Origin: Dokdonella fugitiva
GTDB lineage: Bacteria; Pseudomonadota; Gammaproteobacteria; Xanthomonadales; Rhodanobacteraceae
Assembly (NCBI RefSeq): GCF_004342425.1
Contig: NZ_SLWQ01000001.1
Coordinates: 925,146-989,145 of the forward strand
Length of the DNA stretch: 64,000 nucleotides
Direction: 5' to 3'
Positions within the stretch are counted from its first letter, which is position 1; every line of letters starts with the position of its first letter. The position numbers and the translations under genes are program-made. Shown here in pieces: positions 1-8,129 of this stretch. A model generated the notes under the pieces. The model was not told where the DNA came from. It was given only the letters and a program-made list of their open reading frames with translations, and ran no database searches.

Positions 1-436
1 CGTCGGCATGGGCGAATCGCGCGAGCAGCGCGCGGGGCTGCTGCATGCACTCGCGACGCTGCCCGCGCATCCGGATTCGGTGCCGATCAACCGCCTCGTG
101 CAGGTCGCCGGCACGCCGCTCGCGGGCACGACGATGCTCGATCCATTCGAGTTCGTGCGCACGATCGCGGCTGCGCGCATCGTCATGCCGAAGTCGATGG
201 TGCGCCTTTCGGCCGGCCGCGCCGAGATGAGCGACGAGTTGCAGGCGCTGTGCTTCCTCGCCGGCGCGAACTCGATCTTCTACGGCGAGAAGCTCCTCAC
301 CACCGGCAATCCCGACGTCGAGCACGACCAGGCACTGTTCGCGCGCCTCGGCATCCACGCGCTCGACGTCGAGGTCGAATCGACCACGGTGCACGCGGAT
401 ATCGTCGAGCGCTGCGCGGCCGAAGCGGCCGCCTGA
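1..436 (+). CDS. bioB: Biotin synthase, C-terminal part (5' truncated by window)
   Basis: BioB is a radical-SAM enzyme that inserts sulfur into dethiobiotin, the last step of biotin synthesis. Only the last ~144 residues are present; the reading frame is open at base 2 and the N-terminal CxxxCxxC cluster lies outside the window. The visible part contains the family's [10 protein letters not shown] stretch near the start, then [13 protein letters not shown] and the late [20 protein letters not shown] block that closes the TIM barrel. bioF starts 28 bp downstream on the same strand, so it is the first visible gene of a bio operon. The assignment is firm; promoter and any BirA operator are not visible. 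Confidence 0.96.
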   Translation, partial: VGMGESREQRAGLLHALATLPAHPDSVPINRLVQVAGTPLAGTTMLDPFEFVRTIAAARIVMPKSMVRLSAGRAEMSDELQALCFLAGANSIFYGEKLLTTGNPDVEHDQALFARLGIHALDVEVESTTVHADIVERCAAEAAA

Positions 437-464
437 TCCGCGCCTGCCATCGCCGGCGACGCCG

Positions 465-1724
465 ATGCGCCCCGACCTGCTCGCCCGACTCGCCGACGCG
501 CAGGCCGAACGCGCGCGCGCGTCGCTGCTGCGCCGCTTGCGCACGGTCGATGCGGTCGAGGGCGCGACGATCGTCGTCGAAGGCCGCCGCCTGCTCGACT
601 TCGCCAGCAACGACTACCTCGGCCTCGCGCAACACCCGGCGTTGCGCGAGACCCTCGCACGCGCGGCCGCGCGCTGGGGCGTCGGTGCCGGCGCGGCGCA
701 CCTCCTCGGCGGGCATCGCGACGAACATGCCGAACTCGAAGCCGCGCTCGCACGCTGGACCGGGCGCGAGCGCGCACTGCTGTTCTCGACCGGCTACATG
801 GCCAATCTCGGCGTCGTCGCCGCCTTGCTCGGCGCCGGCGACCTCTGCGTGCAGGACAAGCTCGACCACGCGAGCCTGATCGACGCCGCGCGCCTCGCCG
901 GCTGCACCTTCAAGCGCTACGTGCACGGCGATGTCGCGAGCGCGGCGCGCCAGCTCGACACGGAGCCGGACGCGGCCGCGCTGCTCGCGACCGATGGCGT
1001 GTTCAGCATGGACGGCGACATCGCACCGCTGCGCGAACTCGCGCGCCTCGCGCGCGAACGGCAGGCGACGCTGATGGTCGACGACGCGCATGGCCTCGGC
1101 GTGCTCGGCGCCGACGGCGCGGGCAGCGTCGCCGAGGCGGGCCTGTCGCAGGACGACGTGCCGGTGCTGATGGGCACGCTCGGCAAGGCGCTCGGCGTCG
1201 CCGGCGCGTTCGTCGCCGGCAGTGCGGCGCTCGTCGACGGCCTCGTGCAATCGGCGCGCACCTTCGTCTACACGACCGCGTTGCCGCCCGCGCTCGCCGC
1301 GGCGACGCGCGTCGCGATCGACATCGCGCGCCACGAAGGCTGGCGCCGCGACCACCTGCGGCGCCTGGTCACGCACTTCCGCACCGGCGCCCACGCGCGC
1401 CGCATCGCGTTGCTCGAATCGCGCACGCCGATCCAGCCGGTGCGGGTCGGCGACAGCGCGGCCGCGCTCGCGCTGTCGCGGCAGCTCGCCGAGGCCGGGT
1501 TCTTCGTGCCGGCGATACGCCCGCCGACCGTGCCGAAAGGCGAGGCGCGCCTGCGCGTCGCGCTGTCGGTGCGCCACGCGGAGGGCGACGTCGAGCGGCT
1601 GCTCGATGCGCTCGCATCCGCTGGCGCGTCGCTGCCGGCCGACACCGCGGTGCCCGAGACTCCCTCCACTCCCGCTCCCTTGCCTCGGGCCCGCGCGCGT
1701 CGCGGCCGCGGACGCAAGGCCTGA
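465..1724 (+). CDS. bioF: 8-amino-7-oxononanoate synthase
   Basis: This PLP-dependent enzyme condenses pimeloyl-ACP/CoA with L-alanine to 8-amino-7-oxononanoate in the biotin pathway. The protein has 419 residues. The PLP lysine is Lys241 in MGTLGKALG, and the alpha-oxoamine synthase signatures FASNDYLGLA and DDAHGLGVLG are present. The usual family length is about 380-390. The extra ~30 C-terminal residues are Pro/Ala/Thr-rich and end in a strongly basic RARARRGRGRKA tail, which is odd for this enzyme and may be disordered. The start fits the spacing from bioB, and bioH follows 10 bp after the stop. Confidence 0.96.
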   Translation: MRPDLLARLADAQAERARASLLRRLRTVDAVEGATIVVEGRRLLDFASNDYLGLAQHPALRETLARAAARWGVGAGAAHLLGGHRDEHAELEAALARWTGRERALLFSTGYMANLGVVAALLGAGDLCVQDKLDHASLIDAARLAGCTFKRYVHGDVASAARQLDTEPDAAALLATDGVFSMDGDIAPLRELARLARERQATLMVDDAHGLGVLGADGAGSVAEAGLSQDDVPVLMGTLGKALGVAGAFVAGSAALVDGLVQSARTFVYTTALPPALAAATRVAIDIARHEGWRRDHLRRLVTHFRTGAHARRIALLESRTPIQPVRVGDSAAALALSRQLAEAGFFVPAIRPPTVPKGEARLRVALSVRHAEGDVERLLDALASAGASLPADTAVPETPSTPAPLPRARARRGRGRKA

Positions 1725-1734
1725 CCGCGACGAC

Positions 1735-2496
1735 ATGCACATCGAAATCCACGGCGAAGGTCCCGACCTCGTGCTCATCCACGGCTGGGCGATGCACGGC
1801 GGCATCTTCGCGCCGCTGCTCGACGCGCTCGCGCCGCACTTCCGCGTCCACCTCGTCGACCTGCCCGGCCACGGCCTCGCGCGCGGGGAAGTGCGCTTCG
1901 ACGTCGCCGACAGTGCGCGCCGCATCGCCGCGGCAACGCCGCGCGCGCTCTGGGTCGGCTGGTCGCTCGGCGGCCTCGTCGCGCTGCGCGCCGCGCTCGA
2001 CGTTCCGGCACGGGTGCGCGGCCTCGTCATGCTCGCCTCGAGCCCGCGCTTCGTCGCCGCGCCCGACTGGCCGCACGGCGTCGCCGCGACCGTGTTCGGC
2101 GAGTTCGCCGACGAACTGCATGCGCGCTACCGGCATGCGATCGAGCGCTTCCTCGCGCTCGAGACGCTCGGCTCGCCGCACGCACAGGCGCAACTGCGCG
2201 AGCTGCGCCAGATCGTGTTCGCGCGCGGCGAGCCGCGCCTCGAAGCACTCTGCGACGGCCTCGCGGCGCTCGATGCGAACGACCTGCGCGACGCGCTCGG
2301 CCGGCTCGCGATGCCGAGCCTGTGGATCGGCGGCCGGCGCGACCGCCTGGTCCCGCCCGGTGCAGTACAGTGGGCGGCCGGGCACGCGCCGCACGCGCGC
2401 GCGCTCGAGTTCAACAGCGGCCATGCGCCGTTCCTCGAGTTCGCGCCCGCGATCGCCGACGCGCTCGTCGCGTTCGCGGCGGAGCTGCCGGCATGA
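1735..2496 (+). CDS. bioH: Pimeloyl-ACP methyl ester carboxylesterase
   Basis: BioH hydrolyses pimeloyl-ACP methyl ester to free pimeloyl-ACP, ending the disguised fatty-acid-like part of biotin synthesis. It is a 253-residue alpha/beta hydrolase with the HGW oxyanion loop near residue 16, nucleophile Ser77 in GWSLGG, acid Asp in GGRRDRLVP and catalytic His in NSGHAPF. The ATG at 1735 is chosen because homology begins with MHIEIHGEGPDLVLIHGW; the frame stays open far upstream but that part is a shadow of bioF. Its stop overlaps the bioC start by 4 bp (ATGA), a sign of translational coupling. Confidence 0.95.
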   Translation: MHIEIHGEGPDLVLIHGWAMHGGIFAPLLDALAPHFRVHLVDLPGHGLARGEVRFDVADSARRIAAATPRALWVGWSLGGLVALRAALDVPARVRGLVMLASSPRFVAAPDWPHGVAATVFGEFADELHARYRHAIERFLALETLGSPHAQAQLRELRQIVFARGEPRLEALCDGLAALDANDLRDALGRLAMPSLWIGGRRDRLVPPGAVQWAAGHAPHARALEFNSGHAPFLEFAPAIADALVAFAAELPA

Positions 2497-3353
2497 GCGC
2501 GGGCCTCGATCGCGCGCACATCCGCCGCGCCTTCGGCCGCGCCGCGGCGAGCTATGCCGCGCATTCGCCGCTGCAGGCGGAAGTCGCGCTGCGCCTGCGC
2601 GAGCATCTCGACGAAGTCGCGGGCTTCGCGCCGCGGCGCATCGTCGACGTCGGTTGCGGTCCGGGCGAAGGTTGCGTTGCGCTGCGCGCACGCTTTCCCG
2701 ACGCGGACATCATCGCGCTCGACCTCGCGCTGCCGATGCTGCGGGAAGTCGATCGCTCCTTCCCGCGCGTCGGCGCCGATGCGCAGGCGCTGCCGCTCGC
2801 CGATGCGAGCGTCGACCTCGTGCATTCGAGCCTGTGCCTGCAGTGGTGCGACGATCCCGGGCTCGCGCTCGCGGAGTTCCGCCGCGTGCTGCGGCCCGAA
2901 GGCCTGCTGCTGTTCTCGACCTTCGGGCCGGACACGCTCAAGGAGTTGCGCGCGGCGTTCGCCGAGGTCGACCGCACACCGCACGTGAGCCGCTTCGTCG
3001 ACATGCACGACATCGGTGACGGCCTGCTCGCGAGCGGCTTTCGCGATCCGGTCATGGAGCGCGAGGATTTCGTGCTCACCTACGCCAACCTGCGCGGGCT
3101 CATGCGCGAGCTGCGTGCGATCGGTGCGACCAATGCCGACGTGCAGCGCCAGCGCACGCTGACCGGCAAGGCGCATCTCGCGCGCGTGGAGGCGGCCTAC
3201 GAGCCATTCCGCGCCGACGGCGTGCTGCCGGCGACCTACGAGGTCGTCTACGCGATCGCGCGCGCGCCGGCGCCCGGACAGCCGCGCCGCGAAAGCGGCG
3301 GCGACATCGCGAGCTTCCCGATCGAGCGGCTGCGCGGCAGCCGGCGTCGATGA
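2493..3353 (+). CDS. bioC: Malonyl-ACP O-methyltransferase
   Basis: BioC methylates the free carboxyl of malonyl-ACP with S-adenosylmethionine, so that fatty-acid enzymes can build the pimelate chain. The 286-residue protein is a class I methyltransferase: SAM motif I VDVGCGPGEG near residue 52, acidic loop ALDLALPML, and the FRRVLRPEGLLLFSTFGP motif typical of BioC. The ATG overlaps the bioH stop (ATGA) and its own stop overlaps the next start in the same way, so bioF-bioH-bioC and the exporter are tightly packed. bioA and bioD are not in the window. Confidence 0.95.
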   Translation: MSAGLDRAHIRRAFGRAAASYAAHSPLQAEVALRLREHLDEVAGFAPRRIVDVGCGPGEGCVALRARFPDADIIALDLALPMLREVDRSFPRVGADAQALPLADASVDLVHSSLCLQWCDDPGLALAEFRRVLRPEGLLLFSTFGPDTLKELRAAFAEVDRTPHVSRFVDMHDIGDGLLASGFRDPVMEREDFVLTYANLRGLMRELRAIGATNADVQRQRTLTGKAHLARVEAAYEPFRADGVLPATYEVVYAIARAPAPGQPRRESGGDIASFPIERLRGSRRR

Positions 3354-4345
3354 GTGCGCGACGCGGGCACGCGCTCGTCGCGGTGGCGCTCGGCCTCGCC
3401 GCGGCGCTGTTCTTCACCGCGACGTACGTGCTGAACCGCGCAATGGCGACCGGTGGCGGCCACTGGGCATGGTCGGCGGCACTGCGTTACCTGCTGACCT
3501 TGCCGATGCTCGGGGTCGTGCTCGCCTGGCGCGGCGGCTTCCGCGCGGTGTGGTCGGCGCTGCGCGCGCATCCGCTCGCCTGGCTCGCATGGAGCGGCGT
3601 CGGCTTCGGCCTCTTCTGCGTCTGCCTGACCTGGGCCGCCGCGTACGCGCCGGCGTGGCTCGTCGCCGGCACGTTCCAGCTCACCGTGATCGCCGGCATG
3701 CTGCTCGCGCCGCTGCTGTATCGCGACGCGCGTGCGCGCCTGCCGCTCGCCGCGCTCGCGTTCGGCGCGCTGATCGTGCTCGGTGTCGCACTCATGCAGG
3801 GGGCGCACTTCCACGGCCGGCTCGATCGCGACGCCTGGCTCGCGCTCGGCGCTGTCGCGTTGTCCGCGTTCCTCTACCCGCTCGGCAACCGCGCGATCCT
3901 GTTGCACCTCGAACGTACCGGCGAACAGCTCGACGCGACCCAGCGCGTGTTCGGCATGACACTCGCGAGCCAGCCGTTCTGGTGGTGCGTCGCCGCGTAT
4001 GCGGGCCACGCCGCGGGTGTGCCGCCGTGGTCGCAGGTGCTGCTCGCGGCGGGTGTGGCCCTCCTCACCGGCACGATCGCGACGATCCTGTTCTTCCGCG
4101 CGACCGCGATGGTGCAGGACGATCCCGCCGCGCTCGGCGCGGTCGAGGCGATGCAGGCGGCCGAGTTGCTGTTCTCGAGCCTGCTCGGCGTCTTGTTCCT
4201 CGGCGAAGCGGTGCCGCATGGCTGGGCCGTGGTCGGTGCCGTGCTCGTCATCGCCGGCATCGTCGCGCTCGGCGTGCTGGTCGGGCGGCGTGCCGCGGGT
4301 GATCGACGCGCGACGCGCGCGTTGCACTGCGATCGCGGCGCGTGA
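3350..4345 (+). CDS. EmrE-like DMT-superfamily multidrug efflux/permease
   Basis: A 331-residue polytopic inner-membrane protein with nine or ten hydrophobic segments and two repeat halves, as expected for the drug/metabolite transporter superfamily. Composition and motifs (LYPLGNRAILL, LLFSSLLGVLFLGEAVP) match the group annotated as multidrug resistance efflux transporter. The ATG overlaps the bioC stop by 4 bp, so it is translationally coupled to the biotin genes. Whether it exports a biotin-related compound or is a passenger cannot be told. The C-terminal ~25 residues are basic and cytosolic. The substrate is unknown. Confidence 0.82.
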   Translation: MSARRGHALVAVALGLAAALFFTATYVLNRAMATGGGHWAWSAALRYLLTLPMLGVVLAWRGGFRAVWSALRAHPLAWLAWSGVGFGLFCVCLTWAAAYAPAWLVAGTFQLTVIAGMLLAPLLYRDARARLPLAALAFGALIVLGVALMQGAHFHGRLDRDAWLALGAVALSAFLYPLGNRAILLHLERTGEQLDATQRVFGMTLASQPFWWCVAAYAGHAAGVPPWSQVLLAAGVALLTGTIATILFFRATAMVQDDPAALGAVEAMQAAELLFSSLLGVLFLGEAVPHGWAVVGAVLVIAGIVALGVLVGRRAAGDRRATRALHCDRGA

Positions 4346-4372
4346 ACGACGGCGCATTGGCGCACGTCGATG

Positions 4373-5014
4373 TCAGGCTGCGTGCAGCGGCGAGACGAGT
4401 TCGGCACCCTCGTCGCGCGCGATCGCGCGCGCGAGGTCGAGGCCGAGCAGCGAGATGCGCAAGGGCGGGCGCGCATCGAGCGTGCGCAACCACGGCAGGC
4501 GCCGCTGTTCGAACGCGAGCAGGCGCGCGCGCCAGCCGCCTGCGATGCGTGCGAGCGCGTTGCGCAGGAAGGCCGCGTGCGCGCTCCAGCGTGATGCAGG
4601 GTCGCGGCTGCCCACGCTGCGGCATTGCGCGGTCATCTCGTCCCAGGCGAGATAGTCGCTGTCGGGCAGCAGGAACAGCTTCGCGCGCGGCTCGCCGTCG
4701 GCGCTCGCGAATGCGAGCCACTCGCGCGGCCCATTCGGCGTGACCGCTTCGCACGCACTGACGTCGCTGCAGCGCGCGAGCACCGCGAGTGCAGGATGAT
4801 CGAGCAACACGACGCCGCGCGGCAGCAGGCCTGGCGCGGGCGCCGCTGCGGGCGGCCGTCGCTCGAGCCAGAGCACGGTGCCGAGCTTCGGCAGGGCGTC
4901 GGCGAGTCGCGCCAGGTCGAGACCGCGCGATGTGCACACGGCAGGCGGCGCGTACGGCGGTCCCTCGTGCGGCAGGCATCCATCGGCATCGCTGCGATCG
5001 TCGAAGCTGCTCAT
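4373..5014 (-). CDS. Uncharacterised protein downstream of hemP
   Basis: A 213-residue soluble protein that I do not recognise. It has no signal peptide or membrane segment. Features are an acidic, Cys-containing N-terminus (MSSFDDRSDADGCLPHE), a central LFLLPDSDYLAWDEM stretch and an Arg-rich C-terminal half. It starts 32 bp after the hemP stop on the same strand, so it is probably co-transcribed from the Fur-regulated hemP promoter and may serve haem or iron handling. That role rests only on context. It converges on the exporter gene with a 27-bp gap. Confidence 0.7.
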   Translation of the reverse strand: MSSFDDRSDADGCLPHEGPPYAPPAVCTSRGLDLARLADALPKLGTVLWLERRPPAAAPAPGLLPRGVVLLDHPALAVLARCSDVSACEAVTPNGPREWLAFASADGEPRAKLFLLPDSDYLAWDEMTAQCRSVGSRDPASRWSAHAAFLRNALARIAGGWRARLLAFEQRRLPWLRTLDARPPLRISLLGLDLARAIARDEGAELVSPLHAA

Positions 5015-5046
5015 GGGCGTCAGGTCGAGGCGAGCGCGCGGTCGCG

Positions 5047-5253
5047 CTACTTGGTGAGGATGAGCTTGTCGTTGCGCGTGAGGCGCAGGTGGTATTCCTG
5101 CCCCGCATGCTCGATCACGAGCTCGCGCCCGCGACCGAGCAGCACACCACTGCTGATGCGTGCCGCGCGCAGCGGCGCGGCCGGTCGATCCGGCAAGGTG
5201 ACGGTCGGCTCCGCGGACGGCGCCTGTGCAGCAATCGAGTCGAGCATGGCCAT
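5047..5253 (-). CDS. hemP: Hemin uptake protein HemP
   Basis: A 68-residue protein matching the small HemP/HmuP family: a variable N-terminus, then RISSGVLLGRGRELVIEHAGQEY and the typical end YHLRLTRNDKLILTK. HemP-like proteins are associated with haem uptake loci, some acting as activators of haem-receptor genes. No receptor gene is adjacent here. A strong Fur box lies 27 bp upstream of the start, so iron control is expected. An in-frame ATG two codons later is an alternative start. Confidence 0.9.
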   Translation of the reverse strand: MAMLDSIAAQAPSAEPTVTLPDRPAAPLRAARISSGVLLGRGRELVIEHAGQEYHLRLTRNDKLILTK

Positions 5254-5279
5254 CGCTCCGTTCTATGGACGCGATTGAT

Positions 5280-5298
5280 GATAATGATTCTCATTTGA
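5280..5298 (-). promoter_or_regulatory. Fur box upstream of hemP
   Basis: GATAATGATTCTCATTTGA matches the 19-bp Fur consensus GATAATGATAATCATTATC at 14 of 19 positions, with the first nine identical. It sits 27 bp before the hemP start, where Fur bound to iron would block RNA polymerase. The local AT-rich patch contrasts with the GC-rich surroundings. Confidence 0.85.
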
Positions 5299-5539
5299 AT
5301 GTCAACTCGTTGATTCGCAGGGTACGCTGAGGCGTATACGCCTCGGTGCCCTCGTCCTCACCGCGCACGGCCTGCGCCAGGGATTCGTTGGAAAAGCGCA
5401 AACCGACATGCCATCCGTGGTCGTCGTGCCTGGGATCGCCGAAGGCCGCCGCCCTCGCCACGCCATGCGGGAGCCGAACGGACGGTTCGCCGTTACCATC
5501 CGCTGCCGGGTGCGCGTAACGTCTGCCCGCTTCGAACAC
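5291..5539 (-). CDS. Possible small ORF upstream of hemP (doubtful)
   Basis: An 82-codon frame on the hemP strand with a GTG start, ending inside the Fur box. Its translation (FEAGRRYAHPAADGNGEP near the start, RTLRINELTFK at the end) has balanced composition, but I recognise no family. The start has only a weak ribosome-binding site, and the frame stays open upstream under the divergent winged-helix gene. It may be a remnant or chance. Nothing else explains the 5299-5559 interval. Confidence 0.2.
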   Translation of the reverse strand: MFEAGRRYAHPAADGNGEPSVRLPHGVARAAAFGDPRHDDHGWHVGLRFSNESLAQAVRGEDEGTEAYTPQRTLRINELTFK

Positions 5540-5559
5540 GACCGTCGGGATCGCCGCGC

Positions 5560-7962
5560 TTGCACCAGTTCCGCTTCGATGATTTCCGGCTTGATCCTGC
5601 GCGGCGCGAACTCTGGCGTGGCGATGCGTTGCTCGCGCTGCCGCCGAAGGCGTTCGACTGCATCGCCTACCTGATCGAACATCGCGAGCGCGCGGTCGGG
5701 CGCGACGAGCTCATGGCCGCGGTGTGGGGGCGCAGCGAGGTCAGCGACAACCTGCTCGACCAGGTGATGCTGCGCGCGCGGCGCACGCTCGGCGATACCG
5801 ACGAGGCGCGGCGGATGATCCGCACGGTGCCACGCTTCGGTTACGCCTGGGTCGCGGCGGTCGAGGTGATCGGCGCCGCGCGGGTTGCCGAAACGGGCGC
5901 GGCGACGGCGCGCGAAACGCCTCCAGCGCCTGCGATCGATGCCGGCGAACGTGATGCGGTGCATGATGCAGCTGTCCCGACCGGGCACGCGCGACGCGCA
6001 CGCGGCGTGCGCGCGGCGATGTTCGCCGGCGCGACGGCCGTGCTGCTGTTCGCGCTTGCTGCGGCGTGGTGGTCGCGCAGACCGCCACCACCGCGCACAC
6101 ACGCGAACCTTGCCCTGCTGCTGCCGGTCGCCGTCGACGCCGATGCGAAGTACGCCTGGGCGCGGCTCGGCGCGATGGAACTCATCGCCGATAGGCTGCG
6201 CAGCGCGGGCCAGGCGATGGTGCCGAGCGACAACGTGGTCCCGCTCGCGCGCGATCTCGGCAGCAACGAACCCGACGCGGCGCAGTTACAGGCGATGGCC
6301 GGCGCATCGGCCGCCGCGCTCGTGTTGCGTGCACGCGCAAACCAGTCGGGCGGCTCCTGGCGCGTGAGCGTAACGAGCCTGCTCGGACGCACGCCGCCAC
6401 TGTTCGTCGAAGGCGACGCGCGCGACCTGCTCGAAGCCGCACGCATCGCCGCCGATCGCACCGCGACCCAGCTCGGCCTCGTGCCGCCGCGCGAGGACGA
6501 CCCCCGCTCGCCGCGTGAACGCGCGCTCGACGGCGTGCTGCAGCAGGCGGAAGCGGCGATGCTCGCCGACCAGCCCGACACCGCGCGTGCGCTGCTCGAC
6601 ACGCTCGATGCGGAGCAGGCCGCGCGCCCCGAAGTGCGCTTCCGCCGCGCCGGCATCGATTTCCGCAGTGGCCGCCTCGATGCCGCGCAGGCGACGTTCG
6701 AGTCGCTGCTCGCCGCGGGATCGTCCGGCGATGACCCGCTGTTCCGCGCGCGCGTGCTCAATGGCCTCGGCAACGTCGCGCTGCGCCGCGACGACTACGC
6801 GACGGTCGAACGCATCGCGGGCAGCGTCGTCGCCCTGCTCGGCGATTCGGCGCCGTCGCCCGAACTCGGCCGCGCGCTGACCGGGCGCGCGATCGCGCGC
6901 AGCGCCTTGTTCCGCTTCGACGAAGCGGTCGCCGATTTCGCGCAGGCGCGCGTCGTGCTCGAGAGCGTCGGCGACCGGCTCGGCCTCGCGCGCATCGATG
7001 CCAACCTCGGCATCCTCGAGGCGCGGCGCGACCATTATGCCGAAGCGCTGCCGCTGCTCGAGCGCGGCGCCGACCAGCTCGCGAATTTCCATGACCTCAC
7101 CAGCGAGCTGTTCGCGCGCGTCGCGGCGGCCTACGCCAGACTCTACCAGCTCGATATGGTCGCCGCGCTCGCCGGCGAGGTGCGCCTGCGCGAACTCGTC
7201 GAACGCGAACCGAATCCGCAATGGAAGCGCTACGCGACGCTCGCCCGCGTCGACGTGCTCGCGGCGAATGGCCGGCTCGGCGAGGCGCAGGCGCTGCTCG
7301 CCGGCGTTATCGCGGACGCGACGCGCGCGGGCGACGCGCCGCTGCTCGGCTCCGCGCGCATCATCGCGGCGCGCGAGGCGCTCGCCCGCGGCGATGCGGC
7401 GCACGCGGCGAACGAGGCGGCCGACGTGCTGAAGACGAGCTGGCAGGCGGAGACGCCGCGCGAGCAGGCCGGCGCGTGGCTCGCGCTCGTACGCGCGCGC
7501 CTCGCGCGGGGCGATATCGGGGCCGCACGCGACGACGTCGACGCGTTCGCACGCTGGGCCGAACGCGATGGAGCTCCGGTCGCCCGGCTCTATGGCGTGC
7601 TCGCGCGTGCCGAACATGCCGCGGCGAACGGCGCCGCCGCGCAGGCAGATGCGGATTTCGCCGCCGCGCTCGCGCAGGCCGAGCGCCAGCGCGTGCCCGA
7701 AGACGTGCTGCGCGTGAGCATGGCCTATGCGCAGGCGATGCTCGCGCGGGGCGAACTCGCCCGCGCCGGGCCCGTCGCCGCGCGGACGGCGAGCTGGGCG
7801 GCACGCAGCTACGACGCCGCGCTGCTGCAGGTGCGCCTCTACCACGCGCTCGCGCAGGTCGAACCTTGGCGCGAGGCACTCGGACAGGCGCGTCGCCTCG
7901 CCGGCGAACGCGTCGTGCCGGTCGAGCTCACGCGTGAGCCGGTGCGCACCGCCGCGCGCTAA
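5560..7962 (+). CDS. CadC-like winged-helix regulator with membrane anchor and TPR-like domain
   Basis: An 800-residue predicted membrane-bound transcription regulator. Residues ~1-100 are an OmpR/CadC-type winged-helix DNA-binding domain (FDDFRLDPARRELWRGDALL, LPPKAFDCIAYLIEH, IRTVPRFGYAWVA). There is no receiver domain. One membrane segment at about residues 152-170 (AAMFAGATAVLLFALAAAWW) is followed by a large Ala/Leu/Arg-rich helical region with TPR-like repeats, presumably periplasmic. The start is a TTG with GGGA 9-10 bp upstream; homology begins immediately after it. Such proteins are common and largely uncharacterised in Xanthomonadales. Its targets are unknown; the protease gene downstream is a possible one. 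Confidence 0.85.
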   Translation: MHQFRFDDFRLDPARRELWRGDALLALPPKAFDCIAYLIEHRERAVGRDELMAAVWGRSEVSDNLLDQVMLRARRTLGDTDEARRMIRTVPRFGYAWVAAVEVIGAARVAETGAATARETPPAPAIDAGERDAVHDAAVPTGHARRARGVRAAMFAGATAVLLFALAAAWWSRRPPPPRTHANLALLLPVAVDADAKYAWARLGAMELIADRLRSAGQAMVPSDNVVPLARDLGSNEPDAAQLQAMAGASAAALVLRARANQSGGSWRVSVTSLLGRTPPLFVEGDARDLLEAARIAADRTATQLGLVPPREDDPRSPRERALDGVLQQAEAAMLADQPDTARALLDTLDAEQAARPEVRFRRAGIDFRSGRLDAAQATFESLLAAGSSGDDPLFRARVLNGLGNVALRRDDYATVERIAGSVVALLGDSAPSPELGRALTGRAIARSALFRFDEAVADFAQARVVLESVGDRLGLARIDANLGILEARRDHYAEALPLLERGADQLANFHDLTSELFARVAAAYARLYQLDMVAALAGEVRLRELVEREPNPQWKRYATLARVDVLAANGRLGEAQALLAGVIADATRAGDAPLLGSARIIAAREALARGDAAHAANEAADVLKTSWQAETPREQAGAWLALVRARLARGDIGAARDDVDAFARWAERDGAPVARLYGVLARAEHAAANGAAAQADADFAAALAQAERQRVPEDVLRVSMAYAQAMLARGELARAGPVAARTASWAARSYDAALLQVRLYHALAQVEPWREALGQARRLAGERVVPVELTREPVRTAAR

Positions 7963-8129
7963 AGCGTTGTCGATGCTGCTTTTCAGCGGCAGCACAGGGC
8001 ACGCAAAGGGTTCGCGAATGCGAAGCGCAGGTCCGCTCGCCTAGCCTGCAGCGACCGGGACTCGGCGACGATCGGCATCGCGCCCACGTCGACATGCGCG
8101 TCCCGCCGCCGAACCGACGAGAGAGTTCC

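Noticed and set aside
297..2030. Long minus-strand frame under bioF/bioH
   Set aside because: Low-complexity Arg-rich shadow; the plus strand holds recognised biotin genes.
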